Positions 8,603-16,357 of a DNA stretch of 64,000 nucleotides are shown in pieces; the first letter of the stretch is position 1; every line of letters starts with the position of its first letter. The stretch spans positions 62,001 to 126,000 of the forward strand of contig NZ_QXPZ01000002.1 in NCBI RefSeq assembly GCF_003664595.1. Reading direction: 5' to 3'. Under the pieces are notes generated by a model. The model worked only from the letters and a program-made list of their open reading frames with translations, searched no databases and was not told where the DNA came from. Position numbers and translations under genes: made by a program. Source of the DNA: Atopobacter sp. AH10 (GTDB lineage Bacteria > Bacillota > Bacilli > Lactobacillales > Aerococcaceae).

Positions 8603-9751
8603 TTACTTCATTTGTCGATATTCTTCTGCTAAAGACCTCACTGCTTTGATTGCTTCTTCTACTTCTTCTTCGGTTGTAAAGTGGGAAAAGCTAAAACGAA
8701 CAAGTCCTTGATCAACTGTCCCTAGTGCCTGATGCATAAGAGGAGCACAGTGACCACCAGATCTCGTGGCAATACCGAAATCTTCTAAAAGTCGATCCGA
8801 CACTTCTGAGGAATCCCAGTCCCCTATATTAAGGGAAACGATCGGGCATTTATCTTTATTGAAATTCCCGTAAACTTTCACTTCTTCCATTTCCGTAACC
8901 GCTTGATAGAACTTATTCATCAGTTGCAATTCCTCTTGATGAATATTTTCTACCCCAATATTTAATATATATTCTACAGCTGCAGCTAATCCAGCTAATC
9001 CATGTCCATTTAAGGTACCTGCTTCTAAATGAGTCGGCATAGCTAAGGGTTGGTGAGGATTAAATGTTTCTACTCCTGTCCCACCAGACTTGAGCACGTC
9101 AATCGTTAAGCCTTTTCGGACATATAAACCACCAGTTCCTTGTGGTCCTAGAAGTGATTTGTGTCCTGTAAAGCAAAGTACATCTACCCCTAAATCTTGT
9201 ACGTCAATTGGGATAGCTCCGGCTGACTGAGCCGCATCTAAAATCACTAAAATATTTCGACCGGCTAGCGCTTGGACAATTTCTTTAATAGGGTTAATGT
9301 TGCCTGTGACATTCGAAGCATGCGTTAAAACAAGGGCTTTTGTGTTCGGTTTAAGGGCTTTTAAAACATCTTCTGGACTTATACACCAGTCTTTTGACAT
9401 CGGTAAATATGTGACCTCTACCCCTTTATCTTGTAAGTCATTTAAAGGGCGAATGACAGAATTATGCTCCATCACACTGGAAATCACATGGTCTCCAGGA
9501 TGTAATAAGCCACGAATAGCTGTATTTAAAGCCTCTGTGACATTTAAGCTAAAGGCAATTTGCCTGGCATCCTCTCCATTAATTAGGGTGTTGATCTCTT
9601 CACGAGCAGAAAAAACCGTCCGAGCACTTTGAAGGGACTCATCCGTTGCCCCCCGACCTGCATTTCCTAAATGTTTCAAGGCATCTACCACTGCATCAAT
9701 CACCACTTGAGGCTTGTGAACAGTAGTCGCTGCATTATCTAAATAAATCAT
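8603..9751 (-). CDS. class V aminotransferase fold protein, cysteine desulfurase-like (selenium-linked type)
   Basis: PLP enzyme of 382 aa. MIYLDNAATTVHKP is the usual start of class V desulfurases. The PLP lysine is in CFTGHKSLLGPQGTGG, and SGGHCAPLMHQ carries the catalytic-loop cysteine. It resembles the cysteine desulfurase subfamily that accompanies selD-type selenium genes in enterococci more than IscS/NifS housekeeping enzymes. Position next to tRNA-Sec and in line with the sel/grd genes suggests that it releases selenium or sulfur from (seleno)cysteine to feed SelD; that role is inference. The start at 9751 is set by GGGAGGATGG; the frame extends upstream to 9808 without family similarity. 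Confidence 0.82.
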   Translation of the reverse strand: MIYLDNAATTVHKPQVVIDAVVDALKHLGNAGRGATDESLQSARTVFSAREEINTLINGEDARQIAFSLNVTEALNTAIRGLLHPGDHVISSVMEHNSVIRPLNDLQDKGVEVTYLPMSKDWCISPEDVLKALKPNTKALVLTHASNVTGNINPIKEIVQALAGRNILVILDAAQSAGAIPIDVQDLGVDVLCFTGHKSLLGPQGTGGLYVRKGLTIDVLKSGGTGVETFNPHQPLAMPTHLEAGTLNGHGLAGLAAAVEYILNIGVENIHQEELQLMNKFYQAVTEMEEVKVYGNFNKDKCPIVSLNIGDWDSSEVSDRLLEDFGIATRSGGHCAPLMHQALGTVDQGLVRFSFSHFTTEEEVEEAIKAVRSLAEEYRQMK

Positions 9752-9838
9752 CCATCCATCCTCCCTTCTGAACCTATTATAGCAAAGTTCCGCAAAAAGG
9801 AAGCGCACACATCTTCAAGCAGTGCTCCTTTTTACACA

Positions 9839-9882
9839 AAAACCCATCTTATCAACCTCAATTCAGTCAATAAGATGGGGTA
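9839..9882 (-). terminator. terminator after tRNA-Sec
   Basis: On the minus strand, ACCCCATCTTAT pairs with ATAAGATGGGTT, followed by TTTTTGTG. It lies between selC and the desulfurase gene. Confidence 0.75.
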
Positions 9883-9891
9883 AATTTCTCT

Positions 9892-9988
9892 TGGCGGGAA
9901 CGTGTGAGAATCGAACTCACCCAAGAAGCTCCTAACTCCTCATACTAGTTTTGAAGACTAGAGGGCACACCAGAACCCATCCGCTCCC
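9892..9988 (-). tRNA. selC: tRNA-Sec (anticodon UCA)
   Basis: The minus strand reads GGGAGCGG at the 5' end and CGTTCCC-G-CCA at the 3' end, giving the acceptor stem, discriminator G and an encoded CCA. The anticodon arm is CTAGT-CTTCAAA-ACTAG with UCA in the loop, which reads UGA. An extended acceptor, a long variable arm (AGGAGTTAGGAGCTTCTT) and the T arm GGGTGAGTTCGATTCTCAC are all visible. The 97-nt length is typical of bacterial tRNA-Sec. It is the adaptor for the UGA codons in grdA and grdB. Confidence 0.96.
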
Positions 9989-10103
9989 AAAAAGCACTTC
10001 ATCATTATAGCATTTTTGAAAGCGTTCAGCAAGATCCCTTCTACTGTAAAGTCCCTTCTCTTTTTGTCTACTTTTTCTGCTAGCGCCAACATTATACCCC
10101 TAT

Positions 10104-10134
10104 TCAAAAAGGGCGAGATGGTCACCCCGCCCTT
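10104..10134 (-). terminator. terminator of the grdA-grdD operon
   Basis: On the minus strand, GGGCG and CGCCC pair around a 12-nt loop, followed by TTTTTGAAT, 15 bp after the grdD stop. Confidence 0.75.
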
Positions 10135-10148
10135 CCATTCACTTTATA

Positions 10149-11300
10149 TTACATAAAACCTGCTGCCTTCACGACTTCTTTTGCCTTTTCTTCATTGGCA
10201 TCGGAAACTAAAATCACTGGCCCTGAACATCCCATACCAGACTCAGCATAAATGCCTTCTTTCCAAAGGGCTTTCACAGCTTCCTCTAGATCGAGAACAT
10301 CGATGCCACTTAAAGAAGCTGTGACCACTTCTTTAGCTGGCGCTTTTACTTCTTCAACTGCAGTAGCTTTCGGTTGGAGGCTTTCTCTTACTTCTTCTAA
10401 ACCTGCTGCTTTAGCCTCAGCATATTCCTTCTTAGCCACTTCAAGGACATTTCCTTTTGCGACTTGATAGCAATAACGCAATGCATTAGCTATAACAGGC
10501 GCTCCACTAGCACGAGAAACGATATTAATCACTCGATCATACCCATCCCCAATAGAAGGCCCGTAGCCATAACCACTTGTTTCATAATTCCCGCCTGATT
10601 GACTAGCTCCGAAAAGTTTCATCAAAATATTGCCTGTCAAGGTATCACAAACAACAACATCTGCTGAACCCATAATGAGGTCATTCCCTCGTAATATGAC
10701 CCCACCATCACTCCGAGCACTTTCAGCAAAGTTAATATCGTAGCCCTTTTCAAAAAGTTGTCTCAAAGCTCTTTCAACAGCATTAGCCCCATCTACATTT
10801 AAAATACCCACTGTAGGATGACTAATCCCACAAGCTTTAGCTGCTGCAATCCCATTAATGGCATTGAGCACCATCGCTTCATTTCTTACTGTAGCGGTTG
10901 TCCCTGTTGTTGTTGCAATAAATATTTCTTTACCAAAGGCTGGAGCGATCACTCGACCGACTGTAGAAACACCAATAGGGAATGGATGGTGAAGGGTAAC
11001 TGCCCCTTGAATCGTTCCATCTTCAATTAAAGCATCTAATTTATCCGTCACATCTTTTTCACATGTTGCCTCATAAAATTCAAAGTCATCTGTAAAGTCT
11101 TGCTTTTCACCGATGAGGACAAGATCGAATAGGTGTTCATTCCGAATAATCCTTGCCGCTTCTTTCATGACTTCAAAGCCATTTTCACTGCCGTTAATGG
11201 TCAAACCGATCTTGATCCTTCGACCCATTTCACCTGTTTCAAGAGCAGTGGCAATGTCTTCAAAGACCTCTTTAATGGTTGCTTTTACTTGATCTGACAC
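10149..11300 (-). CDS. grdD: glycine reductase complex component C, subunit alpha (GrdD)
   Basis: PlsX-like subunit of protein C, which converts the carboxymethyl-selenoether on GrdA through an acetyl thioester to acetyl phosphate. The 383-aa protein has the expected length and family sequence (GLTINGSENGFEVMKEA, TVGILNVDGANAVERAL). Cys358 in ESGMGCSGPVI corresponds to the active-site Cys359 described for the Eubacterium acidaminophilum protein. A low-complexity Ala/Val/Lys/Glu linker (about residues 285-330) joins the main domain to the cysteine-bearing tail. It starts with GTG after AGGAGGTGGGACA and lies 15 bp downstream of grdC. It is the last gene of the grdA-trxB-trxA-grdC-grdD run. Confidence 0.95.
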   Translation of the reverse strand: MSDQVKATIKEVFEDIATALETGEMGRRIKIGLTINGSENGFEVMKEAARIIRNEHLFDLVLIGEKQDFTDDFEFYEATCEKDVTDKLDALIEDGTIQGAVTLHHPFPIGVSTVGRVIAPAFGKEIFIATTTGTTATVRNEAMVLNAINGIAAAKACGISHPTVGILNVDGANAVERALRQLFEKGYDINFAESARSDGGVILRGNDLIMGSADVVVCDTLTGNILMKLFGASQSGGNYETSGYGYGPSIGDGYDRVINIVSRASGAPVIANALRYCYQVAKGNVLEVAKKEYAEAKAAGLEEVRESLQPKATAVEEVKAPAKEVVTASLSGIDVLDLEEAVKALWKEGIYAESGMGCSGPVILVSDANEEKAKEVVKAAGFM

Positions 11301-11315
11301 TGTCCCACCTCCTGA

Positions 11316-12857
11316 CTATTCAGCTAATGTTTGGGCAAAATTACGCATAGCATTAGCGACCTCAGCCTTAATTACTGTCTTCAAATCTTCGCTAACTCCA
11401 GCTTCTTCTTTTGCCATTTCTCCAGAGTTCCGTTCAATAATCACAGATACCCCGTCAAAGAGGTTGGTCATACGTCCTAGGAACAAGGATCCTTTCCCAA
11501 CAATCATGACACGATTTTTATCCCCAGTGGTTAAATCATCTAAAGCAAAACCTAAATATGGTACCCCAGAAGGAATATGTCCTTGCGTTGGTGCCCAACC
11601 TGGAATAGCTTTTCTGTCAAGGAAATCTTTCAATTCTTTGCGTTCCATTTCTTTCCTGAGAACACCGATAGCCCCGATCATCTTCAAGTTGGCTGTTGGC
11701 ACATCCCCTGCCCCTGCAGGTTTTGTAATATCTGGGTTTTGCATTTCAACAGAGTAAGCATCAATATCATTCACTGTTATCCCAGCTTTATCCAAGACTT
11801 TAGCCACCAAAGTGGTCATTACAGCTTGTGGACTAGCTCCTGAAGAAACCGTGTGTTTACCTACCAAGTCCGTTCTGACTACTGGATGAACCCCATCATT
11901 AGGGCCAAGCAAGAAGGCAACCCCAGCCACACAGTCTTCTAATACTGGCATGTCTTTATCCACATGAGATTTACCATTCATCCCTAATTTGGCTGTACAA
12001 CCGCCTGCTACAACAGCTACCATACGATGCGTTTCTGCCCGAACTAAGGAAGCTGCAGTGATCAAGGCATGGGTAGGCGCTGCACAGAAACCACGAATAT
12101 CTGAACCCGTCGCATTGGAACATCCAGCTAATTCAGCAATGGATTTAGCAAAGTTCCCACCGCCACGTTGGTTCATGTCCCCGCAAGCTTCTTCTGAACA
12201 TTCGATAACATAATCAACTTCAGAAGGATCTACATGGTTATCTTTGAACATATGACGTAAAGCTAAGACACCAGAAGCTTTAACGACTAAGTTTTCGAGC
12301 ATGACATGGGCGGATAAGTTGACATCAATTTCATGTGCTCTATTCACGCAACCAACTAATTTACCCTTGTAATAAAGTGGTTCAGAGGCATACTCATCCA
12401 CATGCTTTTGAATATATTCCAAACTTTCAACCTGTTTGAGTTTTTCTACATCATCTTTATATAGTTCATGTTGAGCTAAAGCAGACTTAACTTCTTCAGC
12501 AAAAGATTCTTCCAAGAAGCAAGTTTCAAACACATCTGCTAGGCAAATCAAGCCATAAAACTCTAATTCTGGCATGATTTCCCCACGTTTACTGTAGCGT
12601 TTCCCTTCAACTTTTTCTTTCCACCATGGTTGTGGTAATGCTTTCAATTCTGAATAATGCATATTTTCAATATAAGTTTGGTTAGGGGCATAGTTCACCA
12701 CTTCTTCGTAGGAACGGATGTGCTCTGGCAATTTCTTCAAGTACTCACTGTCAGGGTTCACTTGGCGCTCCACCGTTTGAGTTGTCCCATTTTGCATAAT
12801 CATATCTGGCGTATGTGCCAATACATAGCTTGCTCCACGCAATGTTGCAAAATCCAT
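11316..12857 (-). CDS. grdC: glycine reductase complex component C, subunit beta (GrdC)
   Basis: Ketoacyl synthase III-like subunit of protein C that, with GrdD, forms acetyl phosphate from the GrdA-bound carboxymethyl group. At 513 aa it has the known GrdC length. Conserved segments are DYVIECSEEACGDMNQRGGGN, SDIRGFCAAPTHAL (with the thiolase-fold cysteine) and GWAPTQGHIPSGVPYLG. The start ATG follows ATAAGGAGGATAAAAT. An intercistronic hairpin with a T-rich tail (12876-12914) separates it from trxA and may lower its expression relative to grdA-trxBA. Confidence 0.96.
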   Translation of the reverse strand: MDFATLRGASYVLAHTPDMIMQNGTTQTVERQVNPDSEYLKKLPEHIRSYEEVVNYAPNQTYIENMHYSELKALPQPWWKEKVEGKRYSKRGEIMPELEFYGLICLADVFETCFLEESFAEEVKSALAQHELYKDDVEKLKQVESLEYIQKHVDEYASEPLYYKGKLVGCVNRAHEIDVNLSAHVMLENLVVKASGVLALRHMFKDNHVDPSEVDYVIECSEEACGDMNQRGGGNFAKSIAELAGCSNATGSDIRGFCAAPTHALITAASLVRAETHRMVAVVAGGCTAKLGMNGKSHVDKDMPVLEDCVAGVAFLLGPNDGVHPVVRTDLVGKHTVSSGASPQAVMTTLVAKVLDKAGITVNDIDAYSVEMQNPDITKPAGAGDVPTANLKMIGAIGVLRKEMERKELKDFLDRKAIPGWAPTQGHIPSGVPYLGFALDDLTTGDKNRVMIVGKGSLFLGRMTNLFDGVSVIIERNSGEMAKEEAGVSEDLKTVIKAEVANAMRNFAQTLAE

Positions 12858-12875
12858 ATTTTATCCTCCTTATAA

Positions 12876-12914
12876 AGAAAAGGGATGACGGTTATCACGC
12901 TTTCCATCATCCCC
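12876..12914 (-). terminator. partial terminator / attenuator between trxA and grdC
   Basis: On the minus strand, GGGATGA and TCATCCC form a stem followed by TTTTCTTT. It lies inside the operon, so it is more likely to reduce than abolish transcription into grdCD. Confidence 0.55.
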
Positions 12915-12932
12915 AACGTCTTGAAACTCTCT

Positions 12933-13259
12933 CTATTGAAGATGTTTTTCAATCATCGCTTCAACATTTTCACGTGAAAGTGTTTCTTTAACTACTTCAT
13001 CCACTTTTTCACCGTTCTTATAAATACCAATAACAGGTAGACCTAGAATACGTTGTTTGATGCAGAAACGACGGCAACCTTTTTGAGAGGTATTAAATTT
13101 ATACATTGGCATTTTACCATCGTATTTCACAGCAATTTCTTCCATTGTCGGCATAAAGGCTTTACAAGCTGTACAAGCATCGCCCCACCAGTCTACCAAT
13201 ACTGGTCCTTCAACTTGAGATACTTTTTCTTCAAATGATTCTTTTGTTAATTCTTCCAT
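12933..13259 (-). CDS. trxA: thioredoxin of the glycine reductase system
   Basis: 108-aa thioredoxin fold protein that supplies electrons to GrdA. The active site is unusual: WGDACTACKAF, with redox cysteines at about residues 29 and 32 (C-T-A-C and not WCGPC). The cis-proline element LGLPVIGIYKNGEKV is present. A second cysteine pair occurs in KGCRRFC. Placement between trxB and grdC shows its role as the dedicated donor to glycine reductase. AGGGAAAG lies upstream of the start. Confidence 0.92.
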   Translation of the reverse strand: MEELTKESFEEKVSQVEGPVLVDWWGDACTACKAFMPTMEEIAVKYDGKMPMYKFNTSQKGCRRFCIKQRILGLPVIGIYKNGEKVDEVVKETLSRENVEAMIEKHLQ

Positions 13260-13298
13260 TGTTCTTTCCCTCCAAATTTTTTTGACTATAAATAATTG

Positions 13299-14264
13299 TT
13301 AGGCCTCGTAATGTTCCACATAACGTTGAGCACTATGAGCTGCAATAGCCCCATCACCACACGCCGTAATAACTTGGCGCAAGCTCTTAGGACGAATATC
13401 TCCCGCTGCAAAAACACCTGGAATAGAAGTCTTCATATCAGCGTCAGATTCGATATAGCCCCAATCATTTAATGGGACTTTGCCTTTATAAATATCAGTA
13501 GAAGGAACATAGCCGATAAAGATGAAGACCCCAAATGTTCCATCTTCTTCATCAGCTGTAAAGGTAGTTACTTCGCCGGTCTTGGTATTCTTAATATCCA
13601 TTTCTTCGACGATACCATCCCCACGAATTTCTTGAACAACGGAATCAAAAATGTATTCGACATTATCTTGTTTGTGAATGTTTTCGATGGCAATAGCATC
13701 GGCAGTCAACGTAGAAAGATTTTGAATTAAGGTAACTTTGCGAGCAATACCAGCTAACATCGTTGCTTCTTCAACAGCGGAGTTCCCTCCACCTACCACA
13801 TAGACTTCCATGTCTTCGAAGAAAGCTCCATCACAAGTTGCACAGTAAGAAACACCCTTACCAGTGAGTTCTACTTCCCCAGGACAACCGATATGTCGTG
13901 GGCTGGCACCGTTTGCACAAATGATCGCTTTAGCTTCGTATACGTTTCCATTTTTGCAGGTCAGTTTCTTAACTTTGCCATCTACTTCTAGATCGCAAAC
14001 ATCTTCACCGACTTTAATTTCTGCCCCAAATTTTTTGGCTTGTTCCACCATACGATCCATCAATTCTGGACCACTTGGTTCGTCACCTTCTCCGTAAACA
14101 GCACCAGGGAAGTTAGCGATTTCATGTGTGATTGTAATTTGGCCACCTAATTTGGATTTTTCCAAGACTAGGACCTTGAGACGAGCACGAGCATTGTATA
14201 GAGCGGCTGTTAAGCCTGCTGGGCCCCCACCAATAATGATTACATCATAGATTGTATTACTCAT
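13299..14264 (-). CDS. trxB: thioredoxin reductase
   Basis: FAD/NADPH enzyme of 321 aa that reduces thioredoxin. It has the FAD-binding motif IIGGGPAGLTAALYNARA at the N-terminus, the redox centre CATCDGAFF (about residue 140), the NADPH motif VVGGGNSAVEEA and the C-terminal FAD motif GVFAAGDIRPK. It is cotranscribed with trxA (39 bp away) and follows grdA. It is the electron entry point for glycine reduction. Confidence 0.96.
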   Translation of the reverse strand: MSNTIYDVIIIGGGPAGLTAALYNARARLKVLVLEKSKLGGQITITHEIANFPGAVYGEGDEPSGPELMDRMVEQAKKFGAEIKVGEDVCDLEVDGKVKKLTCKNGNVYEAKAIICANGASPRHIGCPGEVELTGKGVSYCATCDGAFFEDMEVYVVGGGNSAVEEATMLAGIARKVTLIQNLSTLTADAIAIENIHKQDNVEYIFDSVVQEIRGDGIVEEMDIKNTKTGEVTTFTADEEDGTFGVFIFIGYVPSTDIYKGKVPLNDWGYIESDADMKTSIPGVFAAGDIRPKSLRQVITACGDGAIAAHSAQRYVEHYEA

Positions 14265-14297
14265 TCCATCACCCCAAATTTTATTTACATAAATTAA

Positions 14298-14328
14298 CTC
14301 GCCGGCATCAAGACTTGACGCCGGCGAG
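14298..14328 (-). promoter_or_regulatory. strong intercistronic hairpin between grdA and trxB
   Basis: A perfect 9-bp GC-rich stem, CTCGCCGGC with GCCGGCGAG and a 13-nt loop, with no T-run. In this position it could stabilise the grdA message or mark a processing site, giving more GrdA than downstream proteins. The function is inference. Confidence 0.6.
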
Positions 14329-14360
14329 AGCTAATATATCTTCTTTTAAGTTGGCGCCGA

Positions 14361-14831
14361 CTATTCTGCTAGTTCTTCACGGATATCGGTCATTTCTTGA
14401 ATGATGTCATCCACATCAAGAACCATTTCCATCATCCCGATTTGTTCTTCATAAACATCAGGATCAACATATTCCTTGAATTCAGGTTCTAAAGCGTGAT
14501 AGCATTCCAAATTCAATGCCACGTTTGTTAGTGGCCCAGCAAATGTTGGATCCCCGGCAATTACAGTTTCTGCAGCTAGACCAGCTGATTCAGCTTCTGA
14601 TCCTCCTAGGATAACTACAACATTTTCAGCACCATATTTTTCAGCAGCTTCTTTAACTCTACGTTGGTTTTCCAAGTCCATGGCCCCTGCAGCCGTTCAG
14701 ACAAAGCACTCCGTAGAAGAGAAGACAACCTCTGCTTTAGTACCCTTTAAGCATTCTTCAACAGCACTACCTGGGATACCGTCACGGTCACCAATGATGA
14801 TAACTTTTTTACCATCTAGATTTAATGCCAT
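14361..14831 (-). CDS. grdA: glycine reductase selenoprotein A (contains selenocysteine at UGA 14697-14699)
   Basis: Small redox protein that carries the carboxymethyl group as a selenoether and hands it to protein C. The full frame from the ATG at 14831 gives 156 aa once the in-frame TGA (codon 45) is read as selenocysteine. The redox motif is C-F-V-U-T (Cys42, Sec45), followed by [10 protein letters not shown], diagnostic for GrdA. The usual Sec position in the family is 44. Downstream of the UGA, GGC/GCC around UGCAGGG with an outer GUC/GAC can form a SECIS-like hairpin. A naive caller would start at 14681, after the UGA. It is the first gene of the minus-strand grd operon, with a consensus promoter upstream. 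Confidence 0.96.
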
Positions 14832-14866
14832 CGTTCATTCCTCCCTCAATATAATGTCATTATAAA

Positions 14867-14880
14867 GGTAAGCGTTTTCT
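14867..14880 (-). promoter_or_regulatory. cre-like site in the grdA leader
   Basis: On the plus strand this reads GGTAAGCGTTTTCT, 13 of 14 positions of the CcpA operator consensus TGWAARCGYTWNCW. It forms an inverted repeat with ACGCTTAC at 14894-14901. Lying just downstream of the -10 box, it would act as a catabolite repression roadblock. CcpA itself is not in this window. Confidence 0.55.
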
Positions 14881-14901
14881 GACACTTTTCTTTACGCTTA
14901 C

Positions 14902-14929
14902 ATTATATCAAAAGCGGATTCATTGTCAA
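14902..14929 (-). promoter_or_regulatory. sigma-A promoter of the grdA operon
   Basis: Perfect TTGACA (14924-14929) and perfect TATAAT (14902-14907) with a 16-bp spacer on the minus strand, about 70 bp upstream of the grdA start. Confidence 0.85.
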
Positions 14930-14997
14930 TAAATCCAAACGATAAATAGGGGCTTATTTATAGCTTGTCAAGATTAAATATCTTTAATCTCTGTCTT

Positions 14998-15909
14998 TTA
15001 GCTGTTCCCCCTATCTGTTTTTTCAAAAAACTGTCTTAAAAATTCATAGAGCCTTTTTTGAGCTGTAGACCACATCATCCCCTTACGATAAGCTAGATAA
15101 AAGTGCCTTGTCGTTTGATATTGAGTTAATTCAAAGGCTAAGAGAGAGCCTCTATCAATTTCCCGTTGAACAGATAAGCGAGAAACAATTGATATCCCTA
15201 ATTCTTTTTCCACTAAACGTTTCAAGACTTCTACGTCATTGACCGTAGCAATTTGATTCAACTCGTTCCTTGATAAGCCTAAAAGTTCAATAAAATGATT
15301 GGCCTCTCTTCCAGTCCCTGATCCAGATTCCCTCATAATCAATGGCCTACGTAATAATTGATTCGGCGCAATTTGTTGCTGCTTTAATTGCCTGTAAGAT
15401 TGTGTATTCGGCGTCACAATAACTAATTGATCAGATAGCAACCTTTCAAAGGTCAATTCTTCATCCTCTGTTGTTGTTCCAACAATTCCCATATGGACAG
15501 ATCCCTCTAATAATTGATCAATGATCGATTCGCTGTCCCCTTGAATAATATCTAATTTTATTTCGGGATAATGCTTATGAAAATACCCTAGCACATCTGG
15601 TAGCACATAAAGGGAAGGCACCGACGAAGCCCCTATGCGACACATTTGATGTTTCTCTCCGGAAAAAGTTTCTTGAATACCTCGAACCATGCGGGCAATC
15701 GAAACAGCATAGCGATAAAATTCATGTCCCTCCACTGTGATTGACAAGCGCTTAGTCGTCCGATTGATTAATTGCACGCCCAATTCGTCTTCTAATTGTT
15801 TGATATGCGTACTAACTGTCGGCTGGGTAATAGATAAAGCGTAGGCAGCAGCTGAAAAACTACCCGTTTCTACAATAGCAATAAATGTTTCAATTTGTCT
15901 TAAGTCCAT
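14998..15909 (-). CDS. LysR family regulator (selenium/glycine reductase-associated)
   Basis: LysR-type regulator of 303 aa. The N-terminal winged helix (MDLRQIETFIAIVETGSFSAAAYALSITQPTVSTHIKQLE, shown here only as the general family pattern) recognises DNA. The C-terminal effector-binding domain spans roughly residues 88-290. It sits between selA and grdA, a position that fits the LysR subfamily reported with selenium metabolism genes, so it probably controls the grd or sel operons. The ligand is unknown. The family-like start is the ATG at 15909 with AAGGA about 11 nt upstream; an in-frame ATG at 15921 is possible but overlaps that site. Confidence 0.85.
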   Translation of the reverse strand: MDLRQIETFIAIVETGSFSAAAYALSITQPTVSTHIKQLEDELGVQLINRTTKRLSITVEGHEFYRYAVSIARMVRGIQETFSGEKHQMCRIGASSVPSLYVLPDVLGYFHKHYPEIKLDIIQGDSESIIDQLLEGSVHMGIVGTTTEDEELTFERLLSDQLVIVTPNTQSYRQLKQQQIAPNQLLRRPLIMRESGSGTGREANHFIELLGLSRNELNQIATVNDVEVLKRLVEKELGISIVSRLSVQREIDRGSLLAFELTQYQTTRHFYLAYRKGMMWSTAQKRLYEFLRQFFEKTDRGNS

Positions 15910-16357
15910 GTCATTTGCCATCCTTAGTCTATTGACATTCGATATAAATCACAGGGAATGTCACTTTCAATTTAACACGTTTACACTTGCTATTCAACAG
16001 AAATTCTTTGTAAAAACAGTTTCTTGCTAATTCATTTTATTTATTCCACTTATAGATAAAAGGCTCATGAACTGCGGAAATCTGATCTAGCAAGCTCTGT
16101 AATTGAAATGTGTCAGCTAACCCTCCTATAAACTTTGGAAATGATAAAAAACCGACTTACTCTTAAAAGCTAAGTCGGTTTATATCTATTTATTCAGATT
16201 TTAGGGCTGCCATCCTTTTGTTAAAGAATGACTTTCTCCTTATGCCTTCCCTATAAAGAGCTGCTATTCCACTTGAAGCACAACAACAAAGGCTCGTTTA
16301 GCCCTAATTTCTCTTCTAAACTTTAGAAAAGAGTTTTTATAAAAAAGTCAACTTAGC
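15910..16357. other. intergenic region between selA and lysR
   Basis: About 450 bp. Apart from the terminator at 16142-16184 and a presumed lysR promoter in the A/T-rich part near 15960-16050, I see no ORF, RNA gene or repeat. Confidence 0.4.
16142..16184 (-). terminator. terminator of the sel operon
   Basis: On the minus strand, AAACCGACTTA pairs with TAAGTCGGTTT around an 11-nt loop, followed by TTTTTTAT. It lies about 175 bp after the selA stop. Confidence 0.75.

Noticed and set aside
12876-12914. Full terminator splitting the grd operon
   Set aside because: The stem is short and the T-run is interrupted by C, and grdC has no clear promoter of its own; reported as attenuation only.
14361-14681. 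grdA starting at the internal ATG after the UGA
   Set aside because: It would cut off the redox motif and the conserved N-terminus; the upstream frame with its own ribosome site and promoter fits GrdA fully.
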